A DNA stretch of 9,558 nt from assembly GCA_013373005.1 (NCBI GenBank), contig JABXIP010000151.1:1-9558 (forward strand), given 5' to 3'. The translations under genes were made by a program, and so were the position numbers. Positions 1-6,396 of the stretch are shown in pieces. The notes below the pieces were generated by a model. It ran no database searches and was not told the DNA's origin. It worked only from the letters and a program-made list of their open reading frames with translations. Every line of letters starts with the position of its first letter. Positions within the stretch are counted from its first letter, which is position 1. The DNA comes from Cytophagia bacterium. GTDB taxonomy: Bacteria > Bacteroidota > Bacteroidia > Cytophagales > Cyclobacteriaceae.

Positions 1-399
1 ATCTATTACTCTGATGAGAACATTGGCACCAGAAAGTACTATGCTGACCCTGAAAAGGGGAATGAAGAGTTGGCTCTTTTTGGTACAGAAGGCTTTAAAG
101 AAGACAATGAAGGTATCTCCATATACGACACAGGAAATGGTAAAGGCTTTATCCTGATCTCAGATCAGCAGGCTAATATGTTCAGAATCTTCCCAAGAGA
201 AGGAACGAATGGCAACCCGCACCAGCATGATGAGCTAAGGTCTGTAAAGGTTTCTACTAATGAAAGTGATGGCTCTGAAATTACCTCAGTGCCCCTAAAT
301 GATACGTTTAAGAAAGGCTTGTTTGTGGCCATGTCTGACAACAAAACCTTTCAGTATTACAGGGTAGAAGACATTCTAGATACTTTATTAATGAAATAA
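1..399 (+). CDS. Beta-propeller phytase (3-phytase), C-terminal part
   Basis: The frame is open from the first base, so this is the 3' end (132 residues) of a gene starting left of the window. An in-frame TTG at 70 is not a credible start, because conserved sequence precedes it. The residues resemble the last blades of Bacillus-type beta-propeller phytase: YYSDENIGTRKYYADPEKG matches the region read as LYIAEEDEAIWKFSAEPDG there, NEGISIYDTGNGKGFILIS (fragment residues 38-56) matches IEGLTIYYAADGKGYLLAS, and GLFVAMSDN followed by a YYRVEDI ending matches GLFVAQDG...VPWERI. Family members are secreted, calcium-dependent enzymes that release phosphate from phytate. Bacteroidota often place these genes next to a TonB-dependent receptor, which cannot be checked here. 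The alignment is from memory; the family call is fairly secure, the substrate is inference. Confidence 0.85.
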   Translation: MYYSDENIGTRKYYADPEKGNEELALFGTEGFKEDNEGISIYDTGNGKGFILISDQQANMFRIFPREGTNGNPHQHDELRSVKVSTNESDGSEITSVPLNDTFKKGLFVAMSDNKTFQYYRVEDILDTLLMK

Positions 400-423
400 T
401 TAATAGAGGTTTTTCATTATGAG

Positions 424-454
424 AAAAGGTGTGGCTTCTGGCTGCACCTTTTTT
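424..454 (+). terminator. Intrinsic terminator after the phytase gene
   Basis: AAAAGGTG (424-431) pairs perfectly with CACCTTTT (445-452). Four further inner pairs (432-435 with 441-444, two of them wobble) leave a 5-nt loop. The stem runs into a T tract at 449-454. It starts 25 bp after the phytase stop and lies 31 bp before the end of the convergent glycosyltransferase gene, so it may act in both directions, although the T tract on the minus strand is only four long. Confidence 0.8.
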
Positions 455-484
455 GATTAATTAACTTATAGTATAAGCTATGAT

Positions 485-1435
485 TTAATGGACTTCATAC
501 ATTGTTGTATTAAGTAGTTCCTTGTCGATTGAATCTAATAGTTCAGATGAAGTTTCTTGATCAAATTTCCTGGCATATAAGCAATCTGTATTTTTCAATT
601 CATCCAAATCACTTTTTGAAAAGGTAACAGGTAAGGTACATCCTTTCCTTTTCCAGTTTACATAAGTAGAAGAAGGCCTAATTCTACTTTTTGGAAAGTT
701 TGATGAAATGATGCTGTGAAAAAATATTTCATCGGGAATATGAGTGAACTGATGATATTCGATATATGAAGGATGTTTTTCTAAAAAATCAAGTACAAAA
801 TTTAAAACATCTGTGGGTAGTGCCCACCATTGTGACCCACCGTAGGCAGTTAAATAACTTGGAAAATTTCTCCTTTTTAGTGCTTTGAGGATGACATCGA
901 ATCTCTTATTTCTATATAAAAAGAAGCAGTTTTTAATGGTTCTTTTAACACTTTGAAGACGGAGGCTATAGAAGTCTATGGATATATAAGAACGTTTGGT
1001 TGGTACAGGATGTATAGTGTATTCATTTAGGCGATTTTTAACCATTGACTTACGCCATGCATTGTCGATATGTATAGATGTTAAAAATATGTCGCCATAA
1101 TTCTTCTGAAGATAGTTTTTAATAAATTCTTTCGACTTTACAGGATAATCACTTTCACTCATCAGGACATTGTAAGAGTCTCCATTATTGTCCTTTTTCA
1201 CTTCATTCATCAAGTTTAGAGTTGCCTTAACCATACTAATGTCTCCCCAAATGACATTTTCTCTATCCTGAATGAACTTTATGTTAGAAAACCCTGATAA
1301 TTCAAGCTCGAATTCGCCTAGTTCTGCCTTTAAGTCAACATGTACATAAATGGAAACATTTTTATCAGACAAACGACTTGTAAGTCGTCTGAACCCTAAG
1401 GGGTTGGATGCTAATAATAGATAGTTGATTTTCAT
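485..1435 (-). CDS. GT14-type (Core-2/I-branching) beta-1,6-N-acetylglucosaminyltransferase-like protein
   Basis: This 316-residue protein shows the signature motifs of the Core-2/I-branching family (PF02485, GT14) in order: IYVHVD (29-34), WGDISMVKATL (62-72), LMSESDYPVKS (90-100), YGGSQWWALP (197-206), PDEIFF (233-238) and KNTDCLYARKFD near the C-terminus. The Glu of the PDE motif corresponds to the proposed catalytic base in mammalian C2GnT (from memory). There is no signal peptide or membrane segment, so it probably acts in the cytoplasm on a nucleotide-sugar and a glycan or polysaccharide precursor; donor and acceptor cannot be read from the sequence. It stands alone, with no neighbouring sugar genes. 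Four 60-base lines counted by hand (541, 721, 1081, 1201) have about 30, 28, 23 and 35 % GC, against 43-48 % in lines of the kinase and DUF5916 genes, which suggests acquisition by transfer. Confidence 0.88.
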   Translation of the reverse strand: MKINYLLLASNPLGFRRLTSRLSDKNVSIYVHVDLKAELGEFELELSGFSNIKFIQDRENVIWGDISMVKATLNLMNEVKKDNNGDSYNVLMSESDYPVKSKEFIKNYLQKNYGDIFLTSIHIDNAWRKSMVKNRLNEYTIHPVPTKRSYISIDFYSLRLQSVKRTIKNCFFLYRNKRFDVILKALKRRNFPSYLTAYGGSQWWALPTDVLNFVLDFLEKHPSYIEYHQFTHIPDEIFFHSIISSNFPKSRIRPSSTYVNWKRKGCTLPVTFSKSDLDELKNTDCLYARKFDQETSSELLDSIDKELLNTTMYEVH

Positions 1436-1646
1436 TAAGAGAGACCCATGATGATCAAGAAAGTGATGTGCAAGCCGCTTTCGTGTTGTTTACATTATTG
1501 TATGCCTGATGAAATTACTCATTTCGTGTAAGATAGAGTTACTATGCGCGCCTTTTTAAATTTTAGAGGAGCAGTCTCCTATGTTCTTTCTGAATTTAGA
1601 GGTGATTAGAAAAGTAGAGAATTTAGGTTTTTGAAACAAGGTTATT

Positions 1647-1702
1647 GGTGAACTGGGAATTAGGGAATTGGGTGATTAGGGAAATAGGAAATTAGTGAAG
1701 TA
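1647..1702. repeat. Degenerate tandem repeat with an 8-bp period (7 units)
   Basis: The stretch divides without gaps into octamers: GGTGAACT, GGGAATTA, GGGAATTG, GGTGATTA, GGGAAATA, GGAAATTA, GTGAAGTA. The consensus is about GGKGAATTA/G. It begins 12 bp after the downstream end of the TSUP gene (minus strand). The remainder of the gap, 1436-1646, holds only a weak 5-bp hairpin (AGGAG/CTCCT, 1567-1580) and no credible coding frame. Confidence 0.6.
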
Positions 1703-1713
1703 GTTATTTGAAG

Positions 1714-2445
1714 TTATTGAATGATAAGCTTCACTAGTGTGATCAAGCCGATAATAACAATTAAGAGCAAGGACAAGCTTCTAAACTTCGCTTGTGGAAT
1801 ATAGGCCAGGATTTTCTTACCAATAAATGAACCTACAATGCCTATTACAAATAAGTATGGCACGTATTTCAGGTCGTGCTTGTGGATATAGCCATTGTTG
1901 TAATACACAAAGGTTCTGGAAAAGTCTATCATAAAATCTATAAAGGCTGAAGTAGCGATAAAGACGCTCTTTTCCAGATTGAAGGAAGCCATCGTCAATC
2001 CTCTAATGGCTCCACCGGTTCCTAATAAGCCGGCAGAAAACCCCGAGAATGAGCCACCAATAATGGCGTTTTTATTATTTGGAGAAATGGTTAGTGACTT
2101 TTTGATTAAGAACAACAAGCTGAATCCTACCAGAAATATTCCCAGAAACAACTCAAGGTAGGTGCTATTGATCATGTTTGACAGTAGCCCACCTACAATC
2201 ACAAAAGCCACAGAGGGAATTCCTATGTTCAGTAACAGCCTTTTATCCAGTCCTTGTTTGAATAGAAAGATTTTACTCAGATTACTGGATAAGTGGAATA
2301 TGGCGGTAAGCCCCAAAACCGATTGAAAATCGAAGTAGAAATTACCTATGGGTACAAAAAACACCGAAGAACCAAAGCCTCCTATAGTTCCTACTATTTC
2401 TGCTACCAGAGCGAGAAGAATAAATACTATATCGACATTCTTCAT
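1714..2445 (-). CDS. TSUP (TauE/SafE) family membrane permease
   Basis: This is a 243-residue, strongly hydrophobic protein with roughly seven or eight membrane segments and the two internally related glycine-rich motifs of the TauE/SafE (TSUP, PF01925) family: VGTIGGFGSSVFFVP (18-32) and a second copy at 130-149 (IGGSFSGFSAGLLGTGGAIRG region). The motifs lie at the start of the two halves, as expected from the ancestral duplication, and the length is normal. Known members export sulfite or sulfoacetate or take up small organic acids; nothing here fixes the substrate, since no sulfur, taurine or regulator gene is adjacent. It is monocistronic: 278 bp separate it from the glycosyltransferase downstream and 453 bp of repeats lie upstream. 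No clear Bacteroidota promoter (TTTG...TAnnTTTG) is visible before the ATG. Confidence 0.88.
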   Translation of the reverse strand: MKNVDIVFILLALVAEIVGTIGGFGSSVFFVPIGNFYFDFQSVLGLTAIFHLSSNLSKIFLFKQGLDKRLLLNIGIPSVAFVIVGGLLSNMINSTYLELFLGIFLVGFSLLFLIKKSLTISPNNKNAIIGGSFSGFSAGLLGTGGAIRGLTMASFNLEKSVFIATSAFIDFMIDFSRTFVYYNNGYIHKHDLKYVPYLFVIGIVGSFIGKKILAYIPQAKFRSLSLLLIVIIGLITLVKLIIQ

Positions 2446-2538
2446 TTTGATTGATTCAGGAGAAGCTTTTGAGCCTTATGAAATGCTATCTCTATCAAGT
2501 AAATGTGCCTGTTTTTTTTGAATTTTTTAGTTGACAGT

Positions 2539-2554
2539 GGGGAATTGGTGAATG
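2539..2554. repeat. Two further units of the 8-bp degenerate repeat
   Basis: GGGGAATT and GGTGAATG are adjacent octamers of the same type as the array at 1647-1702. They lie about 95 bp upstream of the TSUP start, so the permease gene has related repeat sequence on both sides. With only two units the call is weak on its own and rests on the resemblance to the longer array. Confidence 0.35.
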
Positions 2555-2580
2555 GTACTCGGTGCTCAGGTTTGGGTTTT

Positions 2581-2712
2581 CGTCATTGCAAGGAACAAAG
2601 CTTTTATTCCAATTCATTGGGATAAAAGGTGTGACGAAGCGATCTGTGAGTTTATTGGCAGATTGCCACGTTATAAGTTTGACTCAGGTCAAACTTCTTC
2701 CTCGAAATGACG
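2581..2712. repeat. Dispersed palindromic repeat element, 132 bp, cloverleaf-like
   Basis: The termini CGTCATTGCAAGGAA (2581-2595) and TTCCTCGAAATGACG (2698-2712) are inverted and pair at 13 of 15 positions. Inside are three independent hairpins: 2601-2612 with 2617-2628 (12 pairs, one G-T, loop TTCA); GCGATCTG (2639-2646) with CAGATTGC (2659-2666); and AAGTTTGA (2675-2682) with TCAAACTT (2689-2696), a perfect 8-bp stem. The wording CGTCATTGC-AGGAA...GAAGC-ATCTG...CAGATTGCCACG matches, from memory, a palindromic repeat found in many Bacteroidota and some other genomes, usually written CGTCATTGCGAGGA. It is non-coding and non-autonomous, with no transposase nearby. The terminal mismatches suggest an ageing copy. 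Whether it is mobile or transcribed is unknown. Confidence 0.75.
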
Positions 2713-2796
2713 GTAGCGGTAAATTATGGTTGATTATCCAACTACTTCTCATCACTGACCTCACATAATTCTAATTTCCAAGGGAACCAGCCCTTA

Positions 2797-2812
2797 CCCC
2801 TCCAAGGAGGGG
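2797..2812. repeat. CCCCTCC-AA-GGAGGGG palindrome, probable dispersed repeat fragment
   Basis: CCCCTCCAAGGAGGGG forms a GC-only stem with a tiny loop (six pairs with loop CAAG) in otherwise AT-rich spacer. The surrounding text, CCCTTACCCCTCC...GGAGGGGAATT, resembles a short motif I recall as very frequent in Bacteroidota intergenic DNA. It lies 86 bp downstream of the DUF5916 gene and has no T tract, so it is not a standard terminator, though a pausing role is possible. Confidence 0.5.
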
Positions 2813-2898
2813 AATTCTACCGCATGATAAATGTGAGAATGAAGGTTCGTTTATTGATAATATCTTAAAGCTGGCCTCTCGTAATTCTTAATTGATCA

Positions 2899-5097
2899 TT
2901 ACATATTCAGCCAATAGGTTAGCTTAAATACAATTTGTCTGTTCTTGATATTCAATCCATCAATGCCATAGTTGTCTGTATAGACTATGAATAGGTCAGA
3001 CATGGGCTTATAGCGCCATTGAAAGCGAGAGAACATATTGTAGTTCTCAGCCTGTGAGTTGTACTGAACAGCAGTGGTCCAGAACATTTTGTTGGAGAAG
3101 CTGATTTCCGCATTCATCCTAATTAAGTGGAGGTCCTTTTCTCCAAAACCTTCAGCCAATTTCACTTTGTTGTAATCATAATTCACACCAAAAGTACCCC
3201 AAGGTTGTGCTCTAAAATTGAGTCCGGTAGAGAAGCCACTTCTTGTTCCATTGAAGAATTCCCCATGTCTCAATGAAAGCTCTGTACTTACCACTTTCCT
3301 TCGGTCTCCTGAGTAATCCATAAAGTAGTCTGCAAACTTGTAGTTGTCTACTGGCAAACTGTTTTCTCCAATCAAGCTAGTAGGTACAGGAAGATTAATT
3401 TCGTAGAAAAGTCTGTTCAGGCGTAACTCAGCTGTGTTTTTAAAGATAAAATCATAGCCAACTCCATGTCTTCTTTCGTTCAATGAACCATTAGTATTAA
3501 GCCAGCCCATATGCCAGGTTCTCAACCCATGTTGTGCCAGTTTTGAACTCTCTTTTTCAGGTATGAAGCGGTATAAAGCCCAAGGATTTATTCTGGTATA
3601 TCCGGCCCTTGTTGTTACCTCTGTTTCTGCATTGTAGTTATAAAGCCTGGGGTTAAAGCCTAGTTCAGTTTCATAGTTTTCTCCCACCACATCGAACGTC
3701 CAGCCAATTCTCAAGTGTCTGTCTCTATAACCACCGTCAAAGCCATAATAATAGTTTTTATTAGGGTTGTTTTCATTAGTGGCGAGGTGATAGCGCAAAG
3801 TATTATTCCATGTGCCCGAAGGGTGTACATAGTTGAATTCCAGGCCGCCATTTCGGGAATAATCACCTTCCTGTCCGGCACGATTGATAAATATTCCCTT
3901 CACCACGGACCTACTAAATACTCTCTGGTGTGCCGCAAGCACCGAATAATTGTTGGCCTCAAGTTCATCCAGCTCACCTGTCTGTACATTCATAGCACCT
4001 ACTCTTAGATTAGGGGTGAGGTTGCCTGTAAGTCGGGCACCGTACTTAATAGGTACTTGCTGGCCATCATTCAAGCCAATGGTTCTGGAGAAGAATGGTT
4101 GAATTTCCCATCCACCAAAGTTGGAGAATATGTCTCCATTTTCCAGAAAGAAGTTTCTGCGCTCTGGAAAGAAGATACTAAAGCGAGTGAGGTTGGTTAC
4201 CTGCTGATCAACATCGGCATTGGAAAAATCCGGGTTGACTGTTAGGTCAAGATTCAGCGAGCTTGTTATGGCTATTTTGGCGTCAACTCCGGCATCAATC
4301 TCCTGCTTATAACCAGTTTGGCCTTGCTCATTTTCATAATCTCTTTGCGTGCTTCCTGCTACGTAAGGGATAAGCACCACTTTGCCCTCAGCCTTTTTGG
4401 GGGGAGTATCCCAAGCTAGCGTTCCCATGTAATTGATGTCAATTCCACCAAAGCTAATGGGAAATTGAGTCCAGGTGGTGTAGTGGTTGCGGGCCATATC
4501 TCCACGCACAAAGTTGATTCCCCATTCTGTTTGGCTGCTGTTATACCTTAATGTCTTAAAGGGGATGGCCATTTCAACCAGCCAATGGTCTTCGTACTCC
4601 CGCACTTCTGAGAACCACTTGTTGTCCCAGTTTTCATCGAAATCAGTTTGGCCATTACTGACATTCAAAAGGGCTTCTATTTGTGCTCCTCCGGCATTTA
4701 CGCCAAAGAAGAAACCACTCTGCTTGTTATTAAAGGGATCTATTACCATGGTGAAATTGTCGCTGTTCCAGTGCCCCAGAACATTGTCTCTTTTCAATGA
4801 CTGAACTACTCGACTTCCTTCATCATAGAGCTTGGCGAGTACATAAAAGTATTCATCGTCATAGCTGGTCCAAACTTCGGTAAGTGCTTCGGCTTCGCCC
4901 TGATCTTTGGGCCAGTGATTCATTAACTTTTCAATCTTGCTGGCTTGTAGCCAGGCATCTTCATTGGCAATACCATCTACAATGATTGGGCTGGTGGTTT
5001 TTGTAATTGGATATCTGTAATTCTGCCTGGTATCAGGACTCTGAGCAAGTACAGATAAGCATGTTGCCCATAAGGCCATGGTGACTAAGAGTTTCAT
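2899..5097 (-). CDS. DUF5916 outer-membrane protein with N-terminal CBM9-like domain
   Basis: The 732-residue protein begins with a clear signal peptide (1-18, probable cleavage after VLA before Q19). Residues about 25-225 read as a CBM9-like beta-sandwich (IIVDGIANEDAWLQA, then YDDEYFYVLAKLYDE, then HWLVEMAIPFKTLRY). The rest is the DUF5916 region (PF19313), with DLTVNPDFSNADVDQQ and the very typical FSIFFPERRNFFLENGDIF, followed by alternating aromatic beta-strands that suggest an outer-membrane barrel ending at the C-terminus. Length is normal for the family. The function is unknown; proposed roles in glycan or metal handling are unproven. It is transcribed divergently from a LytS/LytTR two-component pair, which is the best clue to its regulation. 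The ATG at 5097 directly precedes the signal peptide, and the AAAGGCTT direct repeat lies 41-68 bp upstream. Confidence 0.9.
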   Translation of the reverse strand: MKLLVTMALWATCLSVLAQSPDTRQNYRYPITKTTSPIIVDGIANEDAWLQASKIEKLMNHWPKDQGEAEALTEVWTSYDDEYFYVLAKLYDEGSRVVQSLKRDNVLGHWNSDNFTMVIDPFNNKQSGFFFGVNAGGAQIEALLNVSNGQTDFDENWDNKWFSEVREYEDHWLVEMAIPFKTLRYNSSQTEWGINFVRGDMARNHYTTWTQFPISFGGIDINYMGTLAWDTPPKKAEGKVVLIPYVAGSTQRDYENEQGQTGYKQEIDAGVDAKIAITSSLNLDLTVNPDFSNADVDQQVTNLTRFSIFFPERRNFFLENGDIFSNFGGWEIQPFFSRTIGLNDGQQVPIKYGARLTGNLTPNLRVGAMNVQTGELDELEANNYSVLAAHQRVFSRSVVKGIFINRAGQEGDYSRNGGLEFNYVHPSGTWNNTLRYHLATNENNPNKNYYYGFDGGYRDRHLRIGWTFDVVGENYETELGFNPRLYNYNAETEVTTRAGYTRINPWALYRFIPEKESSKLAQHGLRTWHMGWLNTNGSLNERRHGVGYDFIFKNTAELRLNRLFYEINLPVPTSLIGENSLPVDNYKFADYFMDYSGDRRKVVSTELSLRHGEFFNGTRSGFSTGLNFRAQPWGTFGVNYDYNKVKLAEGFGEKDLHLIRMNAEISFSNKMFWTTAVQYNSQAENYNMFSRFQWRYKPMSDLFIVYTDNYGIDGLNIKNRQIVFKLTYWLNM

Positions 5098-5137
5098 TGT
5101 TTGAGTTGTTGACTTTTGATTCCCTTTACTGGTTTAA

Positions 5138-5165
5138 AAAGGCTTGGTTTCAGTGAGAAAGGCTT
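5138..5165. promoter_or_regulatory. Candidate operator: direct repeat AAAGGCTT-N12-AAAGGCTT
   Basis: Two identical 8-bp words, 5138-5145 and 5158-5165, are separated by exactly 12 bp, placing them about two helical turns apart on one face of the DNA. LytTR-domain regulators typically bind two 9-bp direct repeats about 12 bp apart, and a LytTR regulator is encoded in the adjacent divergent operon. The words do not match the ACAGTTNAG-type consensus, so the link rests on spacing and position. The site is 41-68 bp upstream of the DUF5916 start. Confidence 0.4.
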
Positions 5166-5190
5166 TTTAGACTAAAGCAATAGTTTTTCA

Positions 5191-5248
5191 GACCAATGCC
5201 AGATCAGGTTGATTTTTGCATTTAATCGATGCTCAACCGAAGTTGGTC
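5191..5248. promoter_or_regulatory. Nested inverted repeat in the divergent promoter region
   Basis: Three perfect inverted segments are nested: GACCAA (5191-5196) with TTGGTC (5243-5248), GGTTGA (5207-5212) with TCAACC (5233-5238), and GCAT (5218-5221) with ATGC (5229-5232). Together they give 16 pairs with a 5-nt T bulge, an internal loop and a 7-nt apical loop. It ends 81 bp before the kinase start, so it could be an operator or a 5' untranslated hairpin. No T tract follows, so it is not a terminator. Confidence 0.35.
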
Positions 5249-5329
5249 GGAGAGGAAAGAGAGTTTGTCTAAGCTGGAGATTATTAGAAACTTATGGGCT
5301 AGTTTTATGGTCTTATTGCTGACGATATT

Positions 5330-6391
5330 ATGGCAAAACCCAGATTTGAGAATTTACTCTTCAGAACGCCCAGAATAATCTGGCACCTGATCTTTTGGGC
5401 TGTTTATATTCTATTCTTCGGACTGGTATATGGCAGCTTTGAGGAGGAGTACGCCAAGCAAATTGGTGTGCAGGCTAGTCATGCTTTGGTGCAAATTCCG
5501 GCCGTTTACATTACGCTGTACATTTTAATGCCCAAGCTTCTGTTTAAGGAGAAGTTCACGGCTTTCTTTCTCTCTTTTGCAGGGGTAGTAATGGTGTTTT
5601 CAACCCTTTCCTGGTTTGAGTATCTGTTTATTCAGCAGCCACTTTTTTGGCCTGAAGACACCTATACATCTCCACTCATCAACGTTGGAAAAATACTGAA
5701 ACACACCAATAATATCTATCCGGTCATTGCCGTGGCGGTGGTATTCAAATGGTTTAAGTATTGGTATCAAGAGCAGAAGAAGAATCAACAGTTGGTGGAA
5801 GATAAGCTGGAGGCTGAGCTGAAGTTCCTCAAGTCGCAAATTCACCCGCACTTCCTCTTTAATACGCTGAACAACCTTTATGCGCTTACCTTAAAACAAA
5901 GTAAGGATGCTCCCGAAGTGGTACTTAAGCTCTCCGAATTGCTCGATTACATGCTTTATGAATGTAACGCGAATAGAGTTCCACTATCGAGGGAAATCAG
6001 TTTGGTGAAGGATTATATTGAACTCGAGAAGATTCGCTATGGCGACAGACTCAATGTGAACATGAATGTGACCAATGAGAATGGCGATGAAAATGTGGCT
6101 CCCTTGCTTATTTTGCCATTTGTCGAAAATGCCTTTAAACATGGTGCCAGCGATGAATTGGAGGATTCATGGATATCGATTGACATTGCCTTAAAGCACA
6201 GAGGTCTAACCTTAAAGGTTGAAAACAGTAAAAGTAATCATACCGAATCTGAAGATCAGTTTTCTTATAAGGAAGGGATAGGCTTGAAAAACGTGAAAAG
6301 AAGGCTGGAAATTCTGTATCCGGAAGCACATGAATTGAATATTCACGAGTCTTCAGATTCATTTTTGGTAGTGTTGAAACTCAATTTTTAG
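5330..6391 (+). CDS. LytS/YehU-type sensor histidine kinase
   Basis: The 353-residue protein has four predicted membrane segments (about 15-35, 46-66, 72-95, 124-140) joined by short loops. A short coiled linker follows, then the His_kinase domain (PF06580) with IHPHFLFNTLNNLYAL, where His174 is the expected phosphoacceptor. The ATP-binding part shows the N box VENAFKHG (265-272) and the G box GIGLKNVKRRL (316-326). There is no extracellular sensor domain, so the membrane segments or a partner must detect the signal. The ATG at 5330 is the only possible one, since an in-frame TAG lies at 5300-5302 with no ATG between. The response regulator gene follows after 5 bp, so the two form an operon and surely a cognate pair. 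The DUF5916 gene is divergent across 232 bp. Confidence 0.95.
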   Translation: MAKPRFENLLFRTPRIIWHLIFWAVYILFFGLVYGSFEEEYAKQIGVQASHALVQIPAVYITLYILMPKLLFKEKFTAFFLSFAGVVMVFSTLSWFEYLFIQQPLFWPEDTYTSPLINVGKILKHTNNIYPVIAVAVVFKWFKYWYQEQKKNQQLVEDKLEAELKFLKSQIHPHFLFNTLNNLYALTLKQSKDAPEVVLKLSELLDYMLYECNANRVPLSREISLVKDYIELEKIRYGDRLNVNMNVTNENGDENVAPLLILPFVENAFKHGASDELEDSWISIDIALKHRGLTLKVENSKSNHTESEDQFSYKEGIGLKNVKRRLEILYPEAHELNIHESSDSFLVVLKLNF

Positions 6392-6396
6392 CCTCT

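Larger units (their letters stand above)
2446..2898. other. Gene-free stretch packed with dispersed repeats
   Basis: No reading frame here resembles a protein; a 68-codon frame on the plus strand (2562-2768) is simply the translation of the structured repeat. From left to right the stretch holds the presumed leader of the TSUP gene (2446-2530), two octamer units (2539-2554), the cloverleaf-like element (2581-2712), an unremarkable spacer, a CCCCTCC/GGAGGGG palindrome (2797-2812) and about 85 bp before the DUF5916 stop codon in which I see no convincing terminator. Confidence 0.7.

Noticed and set aside
1436..1646. Possible small gene or RNA between the glycosyltransferase and the octamer repeat
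   Set aside because: No frame with plausible composition and no stable structure beyond a 5-bp hairpin at 1567-1580.
2562..2768. 68-codon frame on the plus strand
   Set aside because: It is the translation of the palindromic repeat at 2581-2712; the composition and hairpins explain it and no protein family is recognisable.
5098..5329. Bacteroidota -33/-7 promoters (TTTG, TAnnTTTG) for the two divergent operons
   Set aside because: TAGTTTTA at 5300-5307 is near a -7 box, but no TTTG lies at the right distance; on the minus strand nothing close is seen.
5600..5851. Minus-strand frames inside the kinase and response regulator genes
   Set aside because: They are shadows of well-supported genes with full catalytic motifs and show no family features of their own.
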